IMG/VR virus record: IMGVR_UViG_3300037095_000200
Span: 1-38,471 of that record
From: a virus
Strand: one strand, 5' to 3'
DNA length: 38,471 nt
The notes beneath the pieces were generated by a model. That model was given only the letters and a program-made list of their open reading frames with translations. It did not search any database and had not been told where the DNA came from. Made by a program: the position numbers and the translations under genes. Shown in pieces: positions 30,165 through 37,548 of this stretch. Position 1 is the stretch's first letter. Every line of letters begins with the position of its first letter.

Positions 30165-31322
30165 ATGTCTGTAATCATTGAGCCACGCTTATCTTTGCAA
30201 CACACGTTTGGACATGTGGATTGCCCCGCCTGCGCGGGATCGCAGACGCTCTCCTTTGAGTCTGTCACTCCTGGCCTCTTGTTTCCCGAGGCCTTCCGCA
30301 TCTGGATTGCGCATCGCACCTTAGATTGCGCGCAAAACGGTACGATCGTGCTGAATGCCGGTTACCTCTCGCGGCGCACGTTGCGCGACTATAAAGCTTG
30401 CGCATCGGCGCTGGGCAAGTTCTTCTTTGGGTTGCGGCTCTCCGAGATCCATGCCGGCCACTTGCGCGAATATCAGCGCTCCCGCTCCGTCTGTGATCAG
30501 GAGGTCGCGGCTTGGAAAAAGCCCTGCGGCGCCAATCGCATCCGCAAAGAGATCGATCTGCTGATCCGCATTCTGCGCGCGGCCAAGCTTTGGGGCCAAG
30601 AGCAGCTGCTCAACTTTCAGCCGCTGCGGCCGGTGGAGCTGGATGCGCCTCGCGCCATGCAGCCCAATGAGCAGGCGCGTTTTCTGGCTATTGCTGCCAG
30701 CTGCGTGGAGTGGCAGTTTATTTACTGGTATTCGGTACTGGCGCTACAAACGACCGCATCGACCAACGAGCTTCGCTCTTTGAGGCTCAGCGACGTGATG
30801 CTCTCGCAGGGCGTTCTGCAGATTCGCCGCGAGGGTGCCAAGAACAAATACCGCATGCGAACGATTCCGCTGGAGACGCCGGAGGTTATCTTCGCCGTTG
30901 AGTGCCTGATCGCGCGCGCTCGATCGTTGGGCGCGTCCGCACCGCATCATTACCTGTTTCCGATTCAGGAATCAAAAGGCCACTATGATCCGCTACGTCC
31001 CATGAGTGATTCTGGCCTTAAAAAACGCTGGAACGCTGTGCGCAAAGCGGCAGGGCTGGACCGGCTGCGGCCTTACGATCTACGCCACACGGCGATCACC
31101 CGGATGGCGGAAGCCGGCACGCCCATCCAGGTCATCATGTCTTTTGCAGGCCATATGACCCTGCGCATGCAGCAGCACTATACCGCGATCAGCTTGATGG
31201 CCAAGCGTAAGTGGGCGACGGCAAGCTGGGGCGAGCAATCCGCGCCGGGCCCAGTGGGCGCCCCGTTTGGCCCGCATCACGAAAGTAACGGTTTTCCACA
31301 GTTTTATTTGCGTCAAGCGTAG
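30165..31322 (+). CDS. int: tyrosine recombinase integrase
   Basis: The 385-residue enzyme integrates and excises the phage. It has an N-terminal Cys pair (DCPAC, 20-23), a core-binding helical domain (about 65-155) and the catalytic domain from 165. Catalytic residues are K228, R307/H308-context in DLRHTAITRM, H330 in FAGH and the nucleophile Y339 in QQHYT. The first Arg, normally in T-G-L-R-x-S-E-L, is replaced: the segment reads TTASTNELRSL with S199 in that place. Arg204 might compensate. The gene abuts the attP. The + promoter overlaps operator-like sites shared with the RHH gene. Confidence 0.85.
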   Translation: MSVIIEPRLSLQHTFGHVDCPACAGSQTLSFESVTPGLLFPEAFRIWIAHRTLDCAQNGTIVLNAGYLSRRTLRDYKACASALGKFFFGLRLSEIHAGHLREYQRSRSVCDQEVAAWKKPCGANRIRKEIDLLIRILRAAKLWGQEQLLNFQPLRPVELDAPRAMQPNEQARFLAIAASCVEWQFIYWYSVLALQTTASTNELRSLRLSDVMLSQGVLQIRREGAKNKYRMRTIPLETPEVIFAVECLIARARSLGASAPHHYLFPIQESKGHYDPLRPMSDSGLKKRWNAVRKAAGLDRLRPYDLRHTAITRMAEAGTPIQVIMSFAGHMTLRMQQHYTAISLMAKRKWATASWGEQSAPGPVGAPFGPHHESNGFPQFYLRQA

Positions 31323-31358
31323 TTTTCGCTTGACATGTTATCAATCGAGCGTAGTTTT
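31312..31358 (+). promoter_or_regulatory. hairpin and direct repeats between integrase and attP
   Basis: GTCAAGCG (31312-31319) and CGCTTGAC (31327-31334) form a perfect stem that includes the integrase stop. TCAAGCGTAGTTTT (31313-31326) and TCGAGCGTAGTTTT (31345-31358) are direct repeats 32 bases apart, near three helical turns. The repeats may be integrase arm sites; the stem may end the transcript. Confidence 0.5.
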
Positions 31359-31430
31359 ATCACAGTTACACCGAAGCTGCCCAGCTTCGCCTCGCTTGAG
31401 CATAGGGCGATGGATTTCAGAGCGCGACCC

Positions 31431-31480
31431 GCGGATTCATAACCCGTAGGTCGGCAGTTCAATCCTGCCCTCCGCCACCA
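31431..31480 (+). other. attP core: 3' part of tRNA-Met(CAT)
   Basis: The 50 bases from GCGGATTCATAACCCG to CCGCCACCA match the anticodon arm to the 3' CCA end of a bacterial tRNA-Met. The T arm is GGCAG-TTCAATC-CTGCC, and the acceptor strand CTCCGCC is present. The bases upstream (31400-31430) do not complete a D arm, so this is not a working tRNA gene. Such a fragment beside an integrase is the classical attP that restores the host gene on integration. Confidence 0.85.
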
Positions 31481-31509
31481 AGCCTTGCGAAATGTGCAGT
31501 ATAGAGCGT

Positions 31510-31597
31510 GGGAGCCGGACATGCGCACAATATCTTGGGGAATGATCGAATGGAGCGATAGCCGCCAGGCCGTCGCTCCATTTGTTTGTGCGCTCCC
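31510..31597 (+). ncRNA. large nested stem element before the early operon
   Basis: AATGGAGCGA (31549-31558) pairs with TCGCTCCATT (31573-31582). Outside it GCGCACAA (31523-31530) pairs with TTGTGCGC (31586-31593). GGGA (31510-31513) pairs with TCCC (31594-31597) across a bulge. GCC/GGC caps the inner stem. The element lies between attP and the first early gene and may be a small RNA, leader or bidirectional terminator. Confidence 0.45.
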
Positions 31598-31641
31598 GGC
31601 TGCTCTTTCTCTTCTTCGGCGTAACGCCAAGGAGAGAAATC

Positions 31642-32439
31642 ATGGACAAACCTCGCACAGCCCCTATCAGCTCCGCACTTGAAGCGGATCCGCCCGAGGG
31701 AGAACATACTCAGTCAACAGCGGAAACCTGCAACTGCCAACCCGTGGATGTTCCCGGCGTAGGCCCGATTCATTCGCTGAAGTGCCCGACTCGCGACGTG
31801 AAAGTTGTGGAGGATTGGCCGTTTCCTCGCCAGCAGAATCCGGTGTCGGTAGCGCTACGAGCTCTCGTGTCTCAGCTCGATCGGGAGCGCGAGCATCGCG
31901 AAACTTTGATGATCCAGCTGCTCTTCAAAGCGCGCAACCTAGCCGCGAAGCAGATCTGGTACGAAGATCTGAATGGTGGCCAAGCAGACCCTTATTGCAT
32001 TGAATGCAAGATGGGCGAGAACTTGGGCGTTTTGCGGCACACCGCGAGCTGCCTGACCGGCCAAGTTCTCGATGTGATCGATGCCTTGTGTGCACTGCCG
32101 TCTGAAAATAATTCAAAGAAAAAGGAGGAAGCGCTGGTTTTGGAGCCGGAGGCGGATCGGTCCGTCTCGGCGGATGTGGAGCAACCGGGCGCCGCGGGCG
32201 ACGGGATTCGCTCCGCGCCCATGCAGCAAGCGGTGGAGATCGTCCGCACCGTGGTCACACAACTGTATACGAAGGAGATTCGCCAGCACCGCGACACCGC
32301 CTTCCGCAATCTGCTCGTCCATGAAGAGGATTTGATCTCCTGGGCGAAGACCTTGATGCACTGCGATGCAATCGCCGAGCGGCGCGGCATGGATGCTTCA
32401 GATTCGCCGTTGCTGCATGAGAACGGAGGCTGGCTGTGA
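31642..32439 (+). CDS. hypothetical protein, 265 residues, first gene of the early operon
   Basis: AAGGAGAG precedes the ATG at 31642; an in-frame start 60 bases upstream would lie inside the structured element's flank and is less likely. The protein is acidic, mostly helical, with Cys residues in two clusters (ETCNCQPVDVPGVGPIHSLKC, YCIECKMGENLGVLRHTASC) that could bind zinc. Residues about 72-90 (LRALVSQLDREREHRETLM) look coiled-coil. No family is recognised. It is coupled to the next gene through GTGA. Confidence 0.6.
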   Translation: MDKPRTAPISSALEADPPEGEHTQSTAETCNCQPVDVPGVGPIHSLKCPTRDVKVVEDWPFPRQQNPVSVALRALVSQLDREREHRETLMIQLLFKARNLAAKQIWYEDLNGGQADPYCIECKMGENLGVLRHTASCLTGQVLDVIDALCALPSENNSKKKEEALVLEPEADRSVSADVEQPGAAGDGIRSAPMQQAVEIVRTVVTQLYTKEIRQHRDTAFRNLLVHEEDLISWAKTLMHCDAIAERRGMDASDSPLLHENGGWL

Positions 32440-32729
32440 ATTTTGACAACTGGCAAACCGTAGCCACGGTCTTCTTTTTTATCGGCATGGCGGCCGGCCT
32501 GCTGCTCTGTTTCTTCCTGGTCAGCACCGCGTACAAAATGGGGATCTTCCGCAACGTCCTCGATTGCGCCGCCAAGCTGGCCGAGAACTCGCGCCTGGCG
32601 GCGGAGATCGCCGTCTCTGAGCGTCGGCTCGTCGATCTGCGGCAACGCTTCGGCGCGGCCTACGCGGCCGTCTCCAACGCCGGCGAACAGGCTGCGGTGA
32701 GTTCCGATGGAAAGGTGGCCGGGCAATGA
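32436..32729 (+). CDS. small membrane protein with coiled coil
   Basis: This 97-residue protein starts at GTG 32436, overlapping the preceding stop. It has one strong transmembrane segment (about residues 9-30, TVFFFIGMAAGLLLCFFLVS) and an Ala/Glu/Arg-rich helix (about 42-80). The ParB-like gene follows with an ATGA overlap. A role in anchoring a DNA complex or in membrane-linked control is possible, but there is no direct support. Confidence 0.6.
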   Translation: MNFDNWQTVATVFFFIGMAAGLLLCFFLVSTAYKMGIFRNVLDCAAKLAENSRLAAEIAVSERRLVDLRQRFGAAYAAVSNAGEQAAVSSDGKVAGQ

Positions 32730-34519
32730 CCAGTACAGCCATCAGCCATCAGCCGTCAGTTGGTAGCCGGGGGACTTTAGACCTCGATCAGTTGTCAGTG
32801 GTCAGTAGCGTGCGGATGATTCCGCTGGATCTGCTGGATGAGAATCCGCTCAACCCGCGCCGCTCGATGGATGAGGCCGCGCTGAATGAGTTGGCGCAGT
32901 CGATCAAAAACTCCGGCATCACCCAGCCATTGTTGGTCAGGGTGCAGCATATCGATGGCCTGATCGAAGAGCGCTATGAGATCGTCTGCGGGCACCGGCG
33001 CGCGGCGGCGGCATACCGCTTGGAGCTGCTGGAAGTTCCCTGCAACGTGCGGGAAATGAATGATCAGGAGGCCGCGGAGATCGCCTTGGTCGACAATTTG
33101 CAGCGCGTCGACGTGGCCGCGCTCGATGAAGCGGAGGCCTTTGGCGCGTTGCTGGCGCTGCATGGCACCGTGGAGGCCGTCGCCAAGCGTGTGGGCAAGG
33201 AAGTCGGCCACGTGGCCAAGCGGTTGAAGCTCAGAACGCTAGGCATTCACCAGAGAGATTCGCTCAGAGCGAAGCTGATCACCGTCGATCATGCGCTGCT
33301 GCTGGCCAAGCTGGGCGTGGCGGAGCAGGATGAGGCGCTCAAGTGGTGCCTCGATACGCAAGCCGGATCGAAAAAGCCCGTCGAGCAGGTCGTAGGGGAG
33401 TCGGTCAAGTATCTCAGGTCCGCCGGCCGCTATCGCCTGTGGGAGCCGGAGAGTGTGGTGCGGCTGCGCGAGCATATCGAGCAGTCGGTAGGCCGCAAGC
33501 TGAGCCGCGCGCCCTGGTCGCTGGATGACGTGACACTCGTTCAGGATGCCGGCGCATGCAATACCTGCCCAAACAATACCAAGGCCAACACGGCGCTCTT
33601 CTCTGATCTCGATATGGAGGAGGCAACTTGCGCCGACGGAGCCTGTTTCGAGCGCAAGCGCGAAGTTTTCGTACAGATCAAGCTGGCTGCGGCTGCAGCG
33701 GCATCCAAGACGGCGGTCCGGCTGAGCTGGAAGCAGACCAGCACGCCGCCGCGCATGGATATTGGCACATCGGGCGCTGGACCGTCACAGGTTCCGAAGC
33801 TCACGCAGGTCTTCAAGGCTGGCCAGTGGCTCGAGGCCAAGAAGGGATCGTGCGCGAGCATCCTGACCGGCGTCACGGTGGATTGGAGCGACGATGCCAA
33901 CCGCGGCTATATGGGAACCGGCAAGAAGCTGCGCAAGCCGGGCGAGTCGATCCAGGTGTGCGTCGCGGCCAAGTGTAAGGCGCATCGCAAAGAGTACGAG
34001 AAGCCGAAAGATAGCGGTCAGGGAGCAGGTAGCAGGGATCCGAAGGCCGACGCGGAAGCTGCTGCGAAGCGCGAGTCGGATGCGCTCGTAGAGAGCCGGC
34101 TGCGTGTAGCTGTGGCGGCGAAGGCGCTGGAGGGGATTACAAAGCTGCCGATCGATGCCCTCCGCGCAATGGCGATCCATTCACTGCCTAACTGGCAAGG
34201 CGGCCGCAAGGTACACGAAGAGCTGGTTCCGGGCATCGTAAAGATTCTCTCCGAGGCGAAGCTGGACAGCGTGCAGTTCTTCCGGGCGCTGGCGGCGGCA
34301 ACGCTGGATCGCCGCGCGTTTGAGGTTGGCAGCTACCTCGGCAGCAAAGTAACCGAAGACCGCGCCAAGTTCCTGGCCGCTATCAAGAGGCTGGGGTATG
34401 ACGGCTCCGGGGCGTGGGTAAAGCCGAAGGGCAGCGATCAGCCGACAGTGGTCAGCGGTCAGAAAAAGGCCACAAAGAAACCCGCAAAGAAGGCCGCAAA
34501 GAAAGGGGCCAAGCGGTGA
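32726..34519 (+). CDS. ParB/Spo0J-like DNA-binding protein
   Basis: The 597-residue protein has the ParB N-terminal domain: NPRRSMDEAALNELAQSIKN at 43-62 and the GHRRAAAAYRLELLEVPC segment with GHRR at 89-92, a CTPase motif region. A helix-turn-helix region follows (about 150-175). The ~350-residue C-terminal part contains a cysteine cluster (ACNTCPN, CADGACFE) and ends in Lys/Ala repeats (KKATKKPAKKAAKKGAKR). Two heptad arrays are translated in frame (near residues 5-27 and 570-580). No ParA is present. It may organise or regulate the genome or transcription, with partition less likely in an integrating phage. Confidence 0.78.
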   Translation: MTSTAISHQPSVGSRGTLDLDQLSVVSSVRMIPLDLLDENPLNPRRSMDEAALNELAQSIKNSGITQPLLVRVQHIDGLIEERYEIVCGHRRAAAAYRLELLEVPCNVREMNDQEAAEIALVDNLQRVDVAALDEAEAFGALLALHGTVEAVAKRVGKEVGHVAKRLKLRTLGIHQRDSLRAKLITVDHALLLAKLGVAEQDEALKWCLDTQAGSKKPVEQVVGESVKYLRSAGRYRLWEPESVVRLREHIEQSVGRKLSRAPWSLDDVTLVQDAGACNTCPNNTKANTALFSDLDMEEATCADGACFERKREVFVQIKLAAAAAASKTAVRLSWKQTSTPPRMDIGTSGAGPSQVPKLTQVFKAGQWLEAKKGSCASILTGVTVDWSDDANRGYMGTGKKLRKPGESIQVCVAAKCKAHRKEYEKPKDSGQGAGSRDPKADAEAAAKRESDALVESRLRVAVAAKALEGITKLPIDALRAMAIHSLPNWQGGRKVHEELVPGIVKILSEAKLDSVQFFRALAAATLDRRAFEVGSYLGSKVTEDRAKFLAAIKRLGYDGSGAWVKPKGSDQPTVVSGQKKATKKPAKKAAKKGAKR

Positions 34520-34740
34520 GCGAACTTAAGACGGCTATATCTGGCGTGATTTGGGTAATCGAGGTTGAATGGAAACGCCGCAAGGGTAAACCTGTCGAGG
34601 CGATTGCAATAACTACAGGTGGAATGCTCCAGGCATTATTTCTGGCCAAGCAGTCTGCGGAGAACCTGAAGGTGCCTCAATCTTGGGTGAACCCTGTTCT
34701 TTACAGAAAGTGCCGGGATGAGAAAGCAGCCAAGCGGTGA
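34516..34740 (+). CDS. 74-residue hypothetical protein
   Basis: It starts with GTG at 34516, overlapping the ParB-like stop. The sequence MSELKTAISGVIWVIEVEWK suggests a short hydrophobic strand region followed by a basic part and a C-terminal helix. No family is recognised. It is coupled to a zinc-finger gene that follows with a GTGA overlap. Confidence 0.55.
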   Translation: MSELKTAISGVIWVIEVEWKRRKGKPVEAIAITTGGMLQALFLAKQSAENLKVPQSWVNPVLYRKCRDEKAAKR

Positions 34741-34994
34741 GTGCGACTCTCCAGCCAGGTGTGTGCCGGTTCTGCGGGGCGACGGATGCCATCGTTGATG
34801 GCAATAAGTTCACGTGGATCGGAAAAGACCGCACCTGCTGCAGCCGCTACTCGTGCCAGACACAGGATCAGGCTGAGAAGCGGAAAAAGGCGCGGAAGCC
34901 TCGGTCGGAGTTTGCTGGCTGGGGCCCTGGCGCGGTGTTTGAGGAGCTGGACAAACGGCGCGAGGCGAAGCGCAGGAAGAGAGCGAAAAAGTGA
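34737..34994 (+). CDS. small zinc-finger protein
   Basis: The 85-residue product contains CRFCGATDAIVDGNKFTWIG followed by CCSRYSC, which gives a C-x2-C...C-x-x-x-x-C zinc-knuckle pattern. The C-terminus is very basic (RREAKRRKRAKK), as in nucleic-acid binders. Start GTG overlaps the previous stop. It is likely a small early regulator or DNA-binding accessory protein. Confidence 0.6.
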   Translation: MSATLQPGVCRFCGATDAIVDGNKFTWIGKDRTCCSRYSCQTQDQAEKRKKARKPRSEFAGWGPGAVFEELDKRREAKRRKRAKK

Positions 34995-35341
34995 AAGACA
35001 GGGATCAGTTGTCAGTGGTTAGGGATCAGTCAAAAGCTCCGCGAATTGTCGAGAGCTATACGTGCTGGAGCTGCGGGGAGGCGTCCGGCGATATCAACTG
35101 CTGCGAGAAGTGCTTCCGCGAATTGCTGGCGGAAGAGCGAGAGTGGCTGCGCAGGGAAGAGCGGCTTTTGTTTGCGCCCGCGCCGGAGCAGCGCTCCCTG
35201 GAAGTGGGATCGCCGTGGTTTGAAAAGGCGAAGGCTATCAGCCAGCGGCTCTGCGCGGTGTTTCTGGTCAGCGTCGCCGGATGGCTGCTGTGCCTGGCCT
35301 GGCAGGGGATTTTGTGGGTGAGGGCGTACAGCGGTCAGTGA
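34991..35341 (+). CDS. zinc-ribbon protein with C-terminal membrane anchor
   Basis: The 116-residue product starts at GTG 34991. Its N-terminus is encoded partly by a heptad array (DQLSVVRDQS). A zinc ribbon follows (YTCWSCGEASGDINCCEKCF), then a charged helix and a C-terminal transmembrane segment (about 91-110, AVFLVSVAGWLLCLAWQGIL). It resembles tail-anchored membrane proteins. Role unknown. Confidence 0.6.
   Translation: MKDRDQLSVVRDQSKAPRIVESYTCWSCGEASGDINCCEKCFRELLAEEREWLRREERLLFAPAPEQRSLEVGSPWFEKAKAISQRLCAVFLVSVAGWLLCLAWQGILWVRAYSGQ
35000..35027 (+). repeat. in-frame heptad array in the zinc-ribbon gene
   Basis: Units read AGGGATC, AGTTGTC, AGTGGTT and AGGGATC. It is translated as part of residues 4-13. 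Confidence 0.7.
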
Positions 35342-35375
35342 AGCAGTGAACGAGTGAAGAAGTTAGGAGCGAACG

Positions 35376-36035
35376 ATGCGGTTTTTTGAAGGAAGAAAGC
35401 CGGAAGTTTACATCCACGGCGCGAAGCTGCGCCGAGACAAAAAAACGGGCAAGCGGTTATGGGGCCTCACGCTGATCATCACGCTTGACGTGCAGGACGT
35501 GCTGCAGTGCGACGTTGCTGCGCGCTTAGGCGCGTTCATCGCCGACGTCGGTTCAATCGGTTTTGCGGAAGCGGCTGCAAAGCTGGGCTTAAGTGAATTA
35601 TCGGGGAAAACAGTTTCCGAAATACTGCTGGTGCTTCTGGACAGGCTCGGTGGAAATTCGAGTACGATTGATGAGGCGGACGCCCGCCAGGCATTATCAG
35701 ACTTGCAGCAAGACCTCTTTGCTGAGGCGACTGACACGAAAGATCTTGAGACTATCCTGCTTAGTGCAGCGCATAATCTTGAGATCATCCTCGAAACATT
35801 CTTCGGCTATTACATCTTCGAGCAATTCAGCCGTATCTGTTTTGAACGGCTGGTGCAACGGGTCGGCGCCCTCAAAGCCACGGGCTTTCTGAATCAGATC
35901 AGGGAATTCATCCAATCAGCACTGGCTAATAGGGCAGCAGACAAGGCGCTCTCGAAGGTGAACTGGGCAGGTGCTGACGGGGCGGCAATAGTGAGCCAAA
36001 TTCTGGACCAAACGCTTGAGGTGTTCGGAGCCTGA
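35376..36035 (+). CDS. hypothetical helical protein, possibly QatB-like C-terminal domain
   Basis: The 219-residue protein starts at ATG 35376 with TAGGAG upstream. It begins with a basic beta stretch (VYIHGAKLRRDKKTGKRLWG) and is then mostly helical. The C-terminal half (LEIILETFFGYYIFEQFSRI...WAGADGAAIVSQILDQTLEV) is the kind of domain I associate with QatB of the Qat anti-phage system, but I cannot confirm it. It ends one base before the next ATG, and that gene resembles the N-terminal domain of QatC, so the pair may be a cassette. No ATPase or TatD partner is nearby. Confidence 0.5.
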   Translation: MRFFEGRKPEVYIHGAKLRRDKKTGKRLWGLTLIITLDVQDVLQCDVAARLGAFIADVGSIGFAEAAAKLGLSELSGKTVSEILLVLLDRLGGNSSTIDEADARQALSDLQQDLFAEATDTKDLETILLSAAHNLEIILETFFGYYIFEQFSRICFERLVQRVGALKATGFLNQIREFIQSALANRAADKALSKVNWAGADGAAIVSQILDQTLEVFGA

Positions 36036-36036
36036 G

Positions 36037-36480
36037 ATGAAAATGCGCGTTCAGATTGACAAGAAGAGCCTTACAAGTGAGGGTTTTCCCATTTGTCGGA
36101 TTCTGCAAGATAGCGACGAGCCTCTCGCGACGCTTGATGTGCAGACTACAAGATTTGCCTTTCCAACTTTACCCGGCGAGGTAGCCGTCGACTTTTTCCT
36201 GATAGCAAGCACCGTCTACGCAATCGATAAACTCATCCATAGAAGTGAGGCCGAGGACAACTGGACGCGACAGTTCAATGTCACTATTCCCGTCTCCTCT
36301 CCGAAAATATGGCAGCAGGCGGCTAGGATTCCGAACGGACAGGACAAGGACGGGAAGTCGCAATTCATATCGAGTGCGCTGCCGGATAAAAAATCGATGG
36401 ACGAGGTGATGGATGCGCTCAAGACGGCGCATCGCGAGCTGACCGCTGACCAGGGGCTGAAGCCCCTGGCTACCAACTGA
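36037..36480 (+). CDS. protein resembling the N-terminal domain of QatC/QueC-like defence proteins
   Basis: From the ATG at 36037 (GGAG upstream) the product is 147 residues. It contains VDFFLIASTVYAIDKLIHRS followed by NWTRQFNVTIPVSSPKIW, a pattern that I recall in front of the QueC-like domain of QatC. The QueC domain itself (PP-loop) is absent, so this would be a stand-alone accessory domain. With the upstream gene it may form a partial or derived defence or counter-defence cassette inside the replication operon. Identity is tentative. Confidence 0.5.
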   Translation: MKMRVQIDKKSLTSEGFPICRILQDSDEPLATLDVQTTRFAFPTLPGEVAVDFFLIASTVYAIDKLIHRSEAEDNWTRQFNVTIPVSSPKIWQQAARIPNGQDKDGKSQFISSALPDKKSMDEVMDALKTAHRELTADQGLKPLATN

Positions 36481-36531
36481 AAACTAAAAAGAATAGGCGC
36501 GGCGAACAGGTTGAAGCCGAGGGAGAGCACT

Positions 36532-37548
36532 GTGAGTGTTGCGACTGAAGAAGTGACGGGGCTGCGCAACGAACGCAAGCCTTGCCATTTCTGGGTGGAC
36601 AACGAGGTCGCGGATTGTTACCAGCCCATCGTGGGTGCGGACGCGATCTGGGTGTACTGCCGCATTGCTCGCAACGCGCACGGGGCCTGGATTGTTTCGC
36701 CTAAGGTGCGCGCCGGGGATACGCGCGTGAGCTTGCGCGAAATGGCTGAATGGTGCGGTAAGAGCGTGGACACTGTGTCGCGGTGCCTGCAGGTGCTTGA
36801 GCATGTCGGCCTGCTGCGGGCGGTGCGCGGCGCAAAGGCCAAGGGCCGCTATGCGCTGGCGGATGTGAAGGATCTGGTTATGAGTGAGGGCGGTTTGTAC
36901 GACCGTGAAATGGGGAGTTTTCAGTTGCCGGCGGAGCGCGTGGCTGAGTTGAAGCGCCAGGTGTGTGAGCTGCGGCTTAAGCTTGCCAGGAAGAATGGGG
37001 TGCAGTTGGCGGTGGTTGGGGGCCGGAAAGAGGCCGCCGCATCTGTCGCTCAGAGCGACAGATTAGACTGTGGATTATTTGCCGCGCCTGTCGCTCAGAG
37101 CGACAGTTCTGTCGCTCTGGACGTACAGAACTGTCGCTCTGAGCGTACAGCATCTATTAATACAAAACTCAATAAAGCAAAACTAACTACACCCCCCAAA
37201 CCCCCGCAAGCGGGGGCTGAGGGTTTGAGAAACGCGGCCTACGATCGAGCGGCAGACCAGGTGTGCATTGCCCTGGGGATCGAAGAGAACCAGCGGCGCA
37301 AGCGGCGCATGATCGCCGGCGCGGTGAGGTGTGCCTGCGAGAAGGGCGACCCGGCTCCGACCGTGGCGCTGGGGATCATTGCCGCGGTGCGAGAGCAGGA
37401 TGAGCTGCACTTGCGAGGGGAGGTGAAGTTCAAGTTTGGGCTGCAAAAGTTTCTGGGGGAGGGCATCTGGCGTGATCACAACCGCTGGGCTTGGGACCCG
37501 GCAGAGATGCGCAGACAGGGGAATGCGAGCGTGGGGAGCGTGCGATGA
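36532..37548 (+). CDS. winged-helix replication initiator / replisome organiser
   Basis: GTG at 36532 with GGGAG upstream gives 338 residues. The N-terminal domain (about 20-130) is a winged helix: DAIWVYCRIARNAHGAWIVS, TRVSLREMAEWCGKSVDTVS, RCLQVLEHVGLLRAVRG. The middle, residues about 171-222, is encoded by the iteron dyads and an AT-rich tract and is low-complexity (VAQSD repeats). A helical C-terminal domain (about 230-338, NRWAWDP) may bind a helicase or its loader. This layout mirrors lambda O, whose gene contains its own origin. It follows a possible defence cassette, and the stop overlaps the next ATG. Confidence 0.7.
   Translation: MSVATEEVTGLRNERKPCHFWVDNEVADCYQPIVGADAIWVYCRIARNAHGAWIVSPKVRAGDTRVSLREMAEWCGKSVDTVSRCLQVLEHVGLLRAVRGAKAKGRYALADVKDLVMSEGGLYDREMGSFQLPAERVAELKRQVCELRLKLARKNGVQLAVVGGRKEAAASVAQSDRLDCGLFAAPVAQSDSSVALDVQNCRSERTASINTKLNKAKLTTPPKPPQAGAEGLRNAAYDRAADQVCIALGIEENQRRKRRMIAGAVRCACEKGDPAPTVALGIIAAVREQDELHLRGEVKFKFGLQKFLGEGIWRDHNRWAWDPAEMRRQGNASVGSVR
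37043..37195 (+). other. putative replication origin inside the initiator gene
   Basis: Four ~20-bp dyads carry CTGTCGCTC: 37043-37061 and 37088-37106 are perfect palindromes around A, and 37109-37128 and 37131-37150 are imperfect (CTGTCGCTC...ACGTACAG, CTGTCGCTCT...GCGTACAG). TGTGGATTA at 37069-37077 is a DnaA-box-like site in reverse. A tract of about 75% A+T (37151-37190) follows at once in a GC-rich genome. Iterons followed by an AT-rich tract within the initiator gene is the lambda origin plan. Confidence 0.6.

Noticed and set aside
31400-31480. Complete tRNA-Met gene
   Set aside because: Only the anticodon arm to the CCA end is present; the bases upstream do not form the acceptor 5' strand or a D arm, so it is an att core and not a gene.
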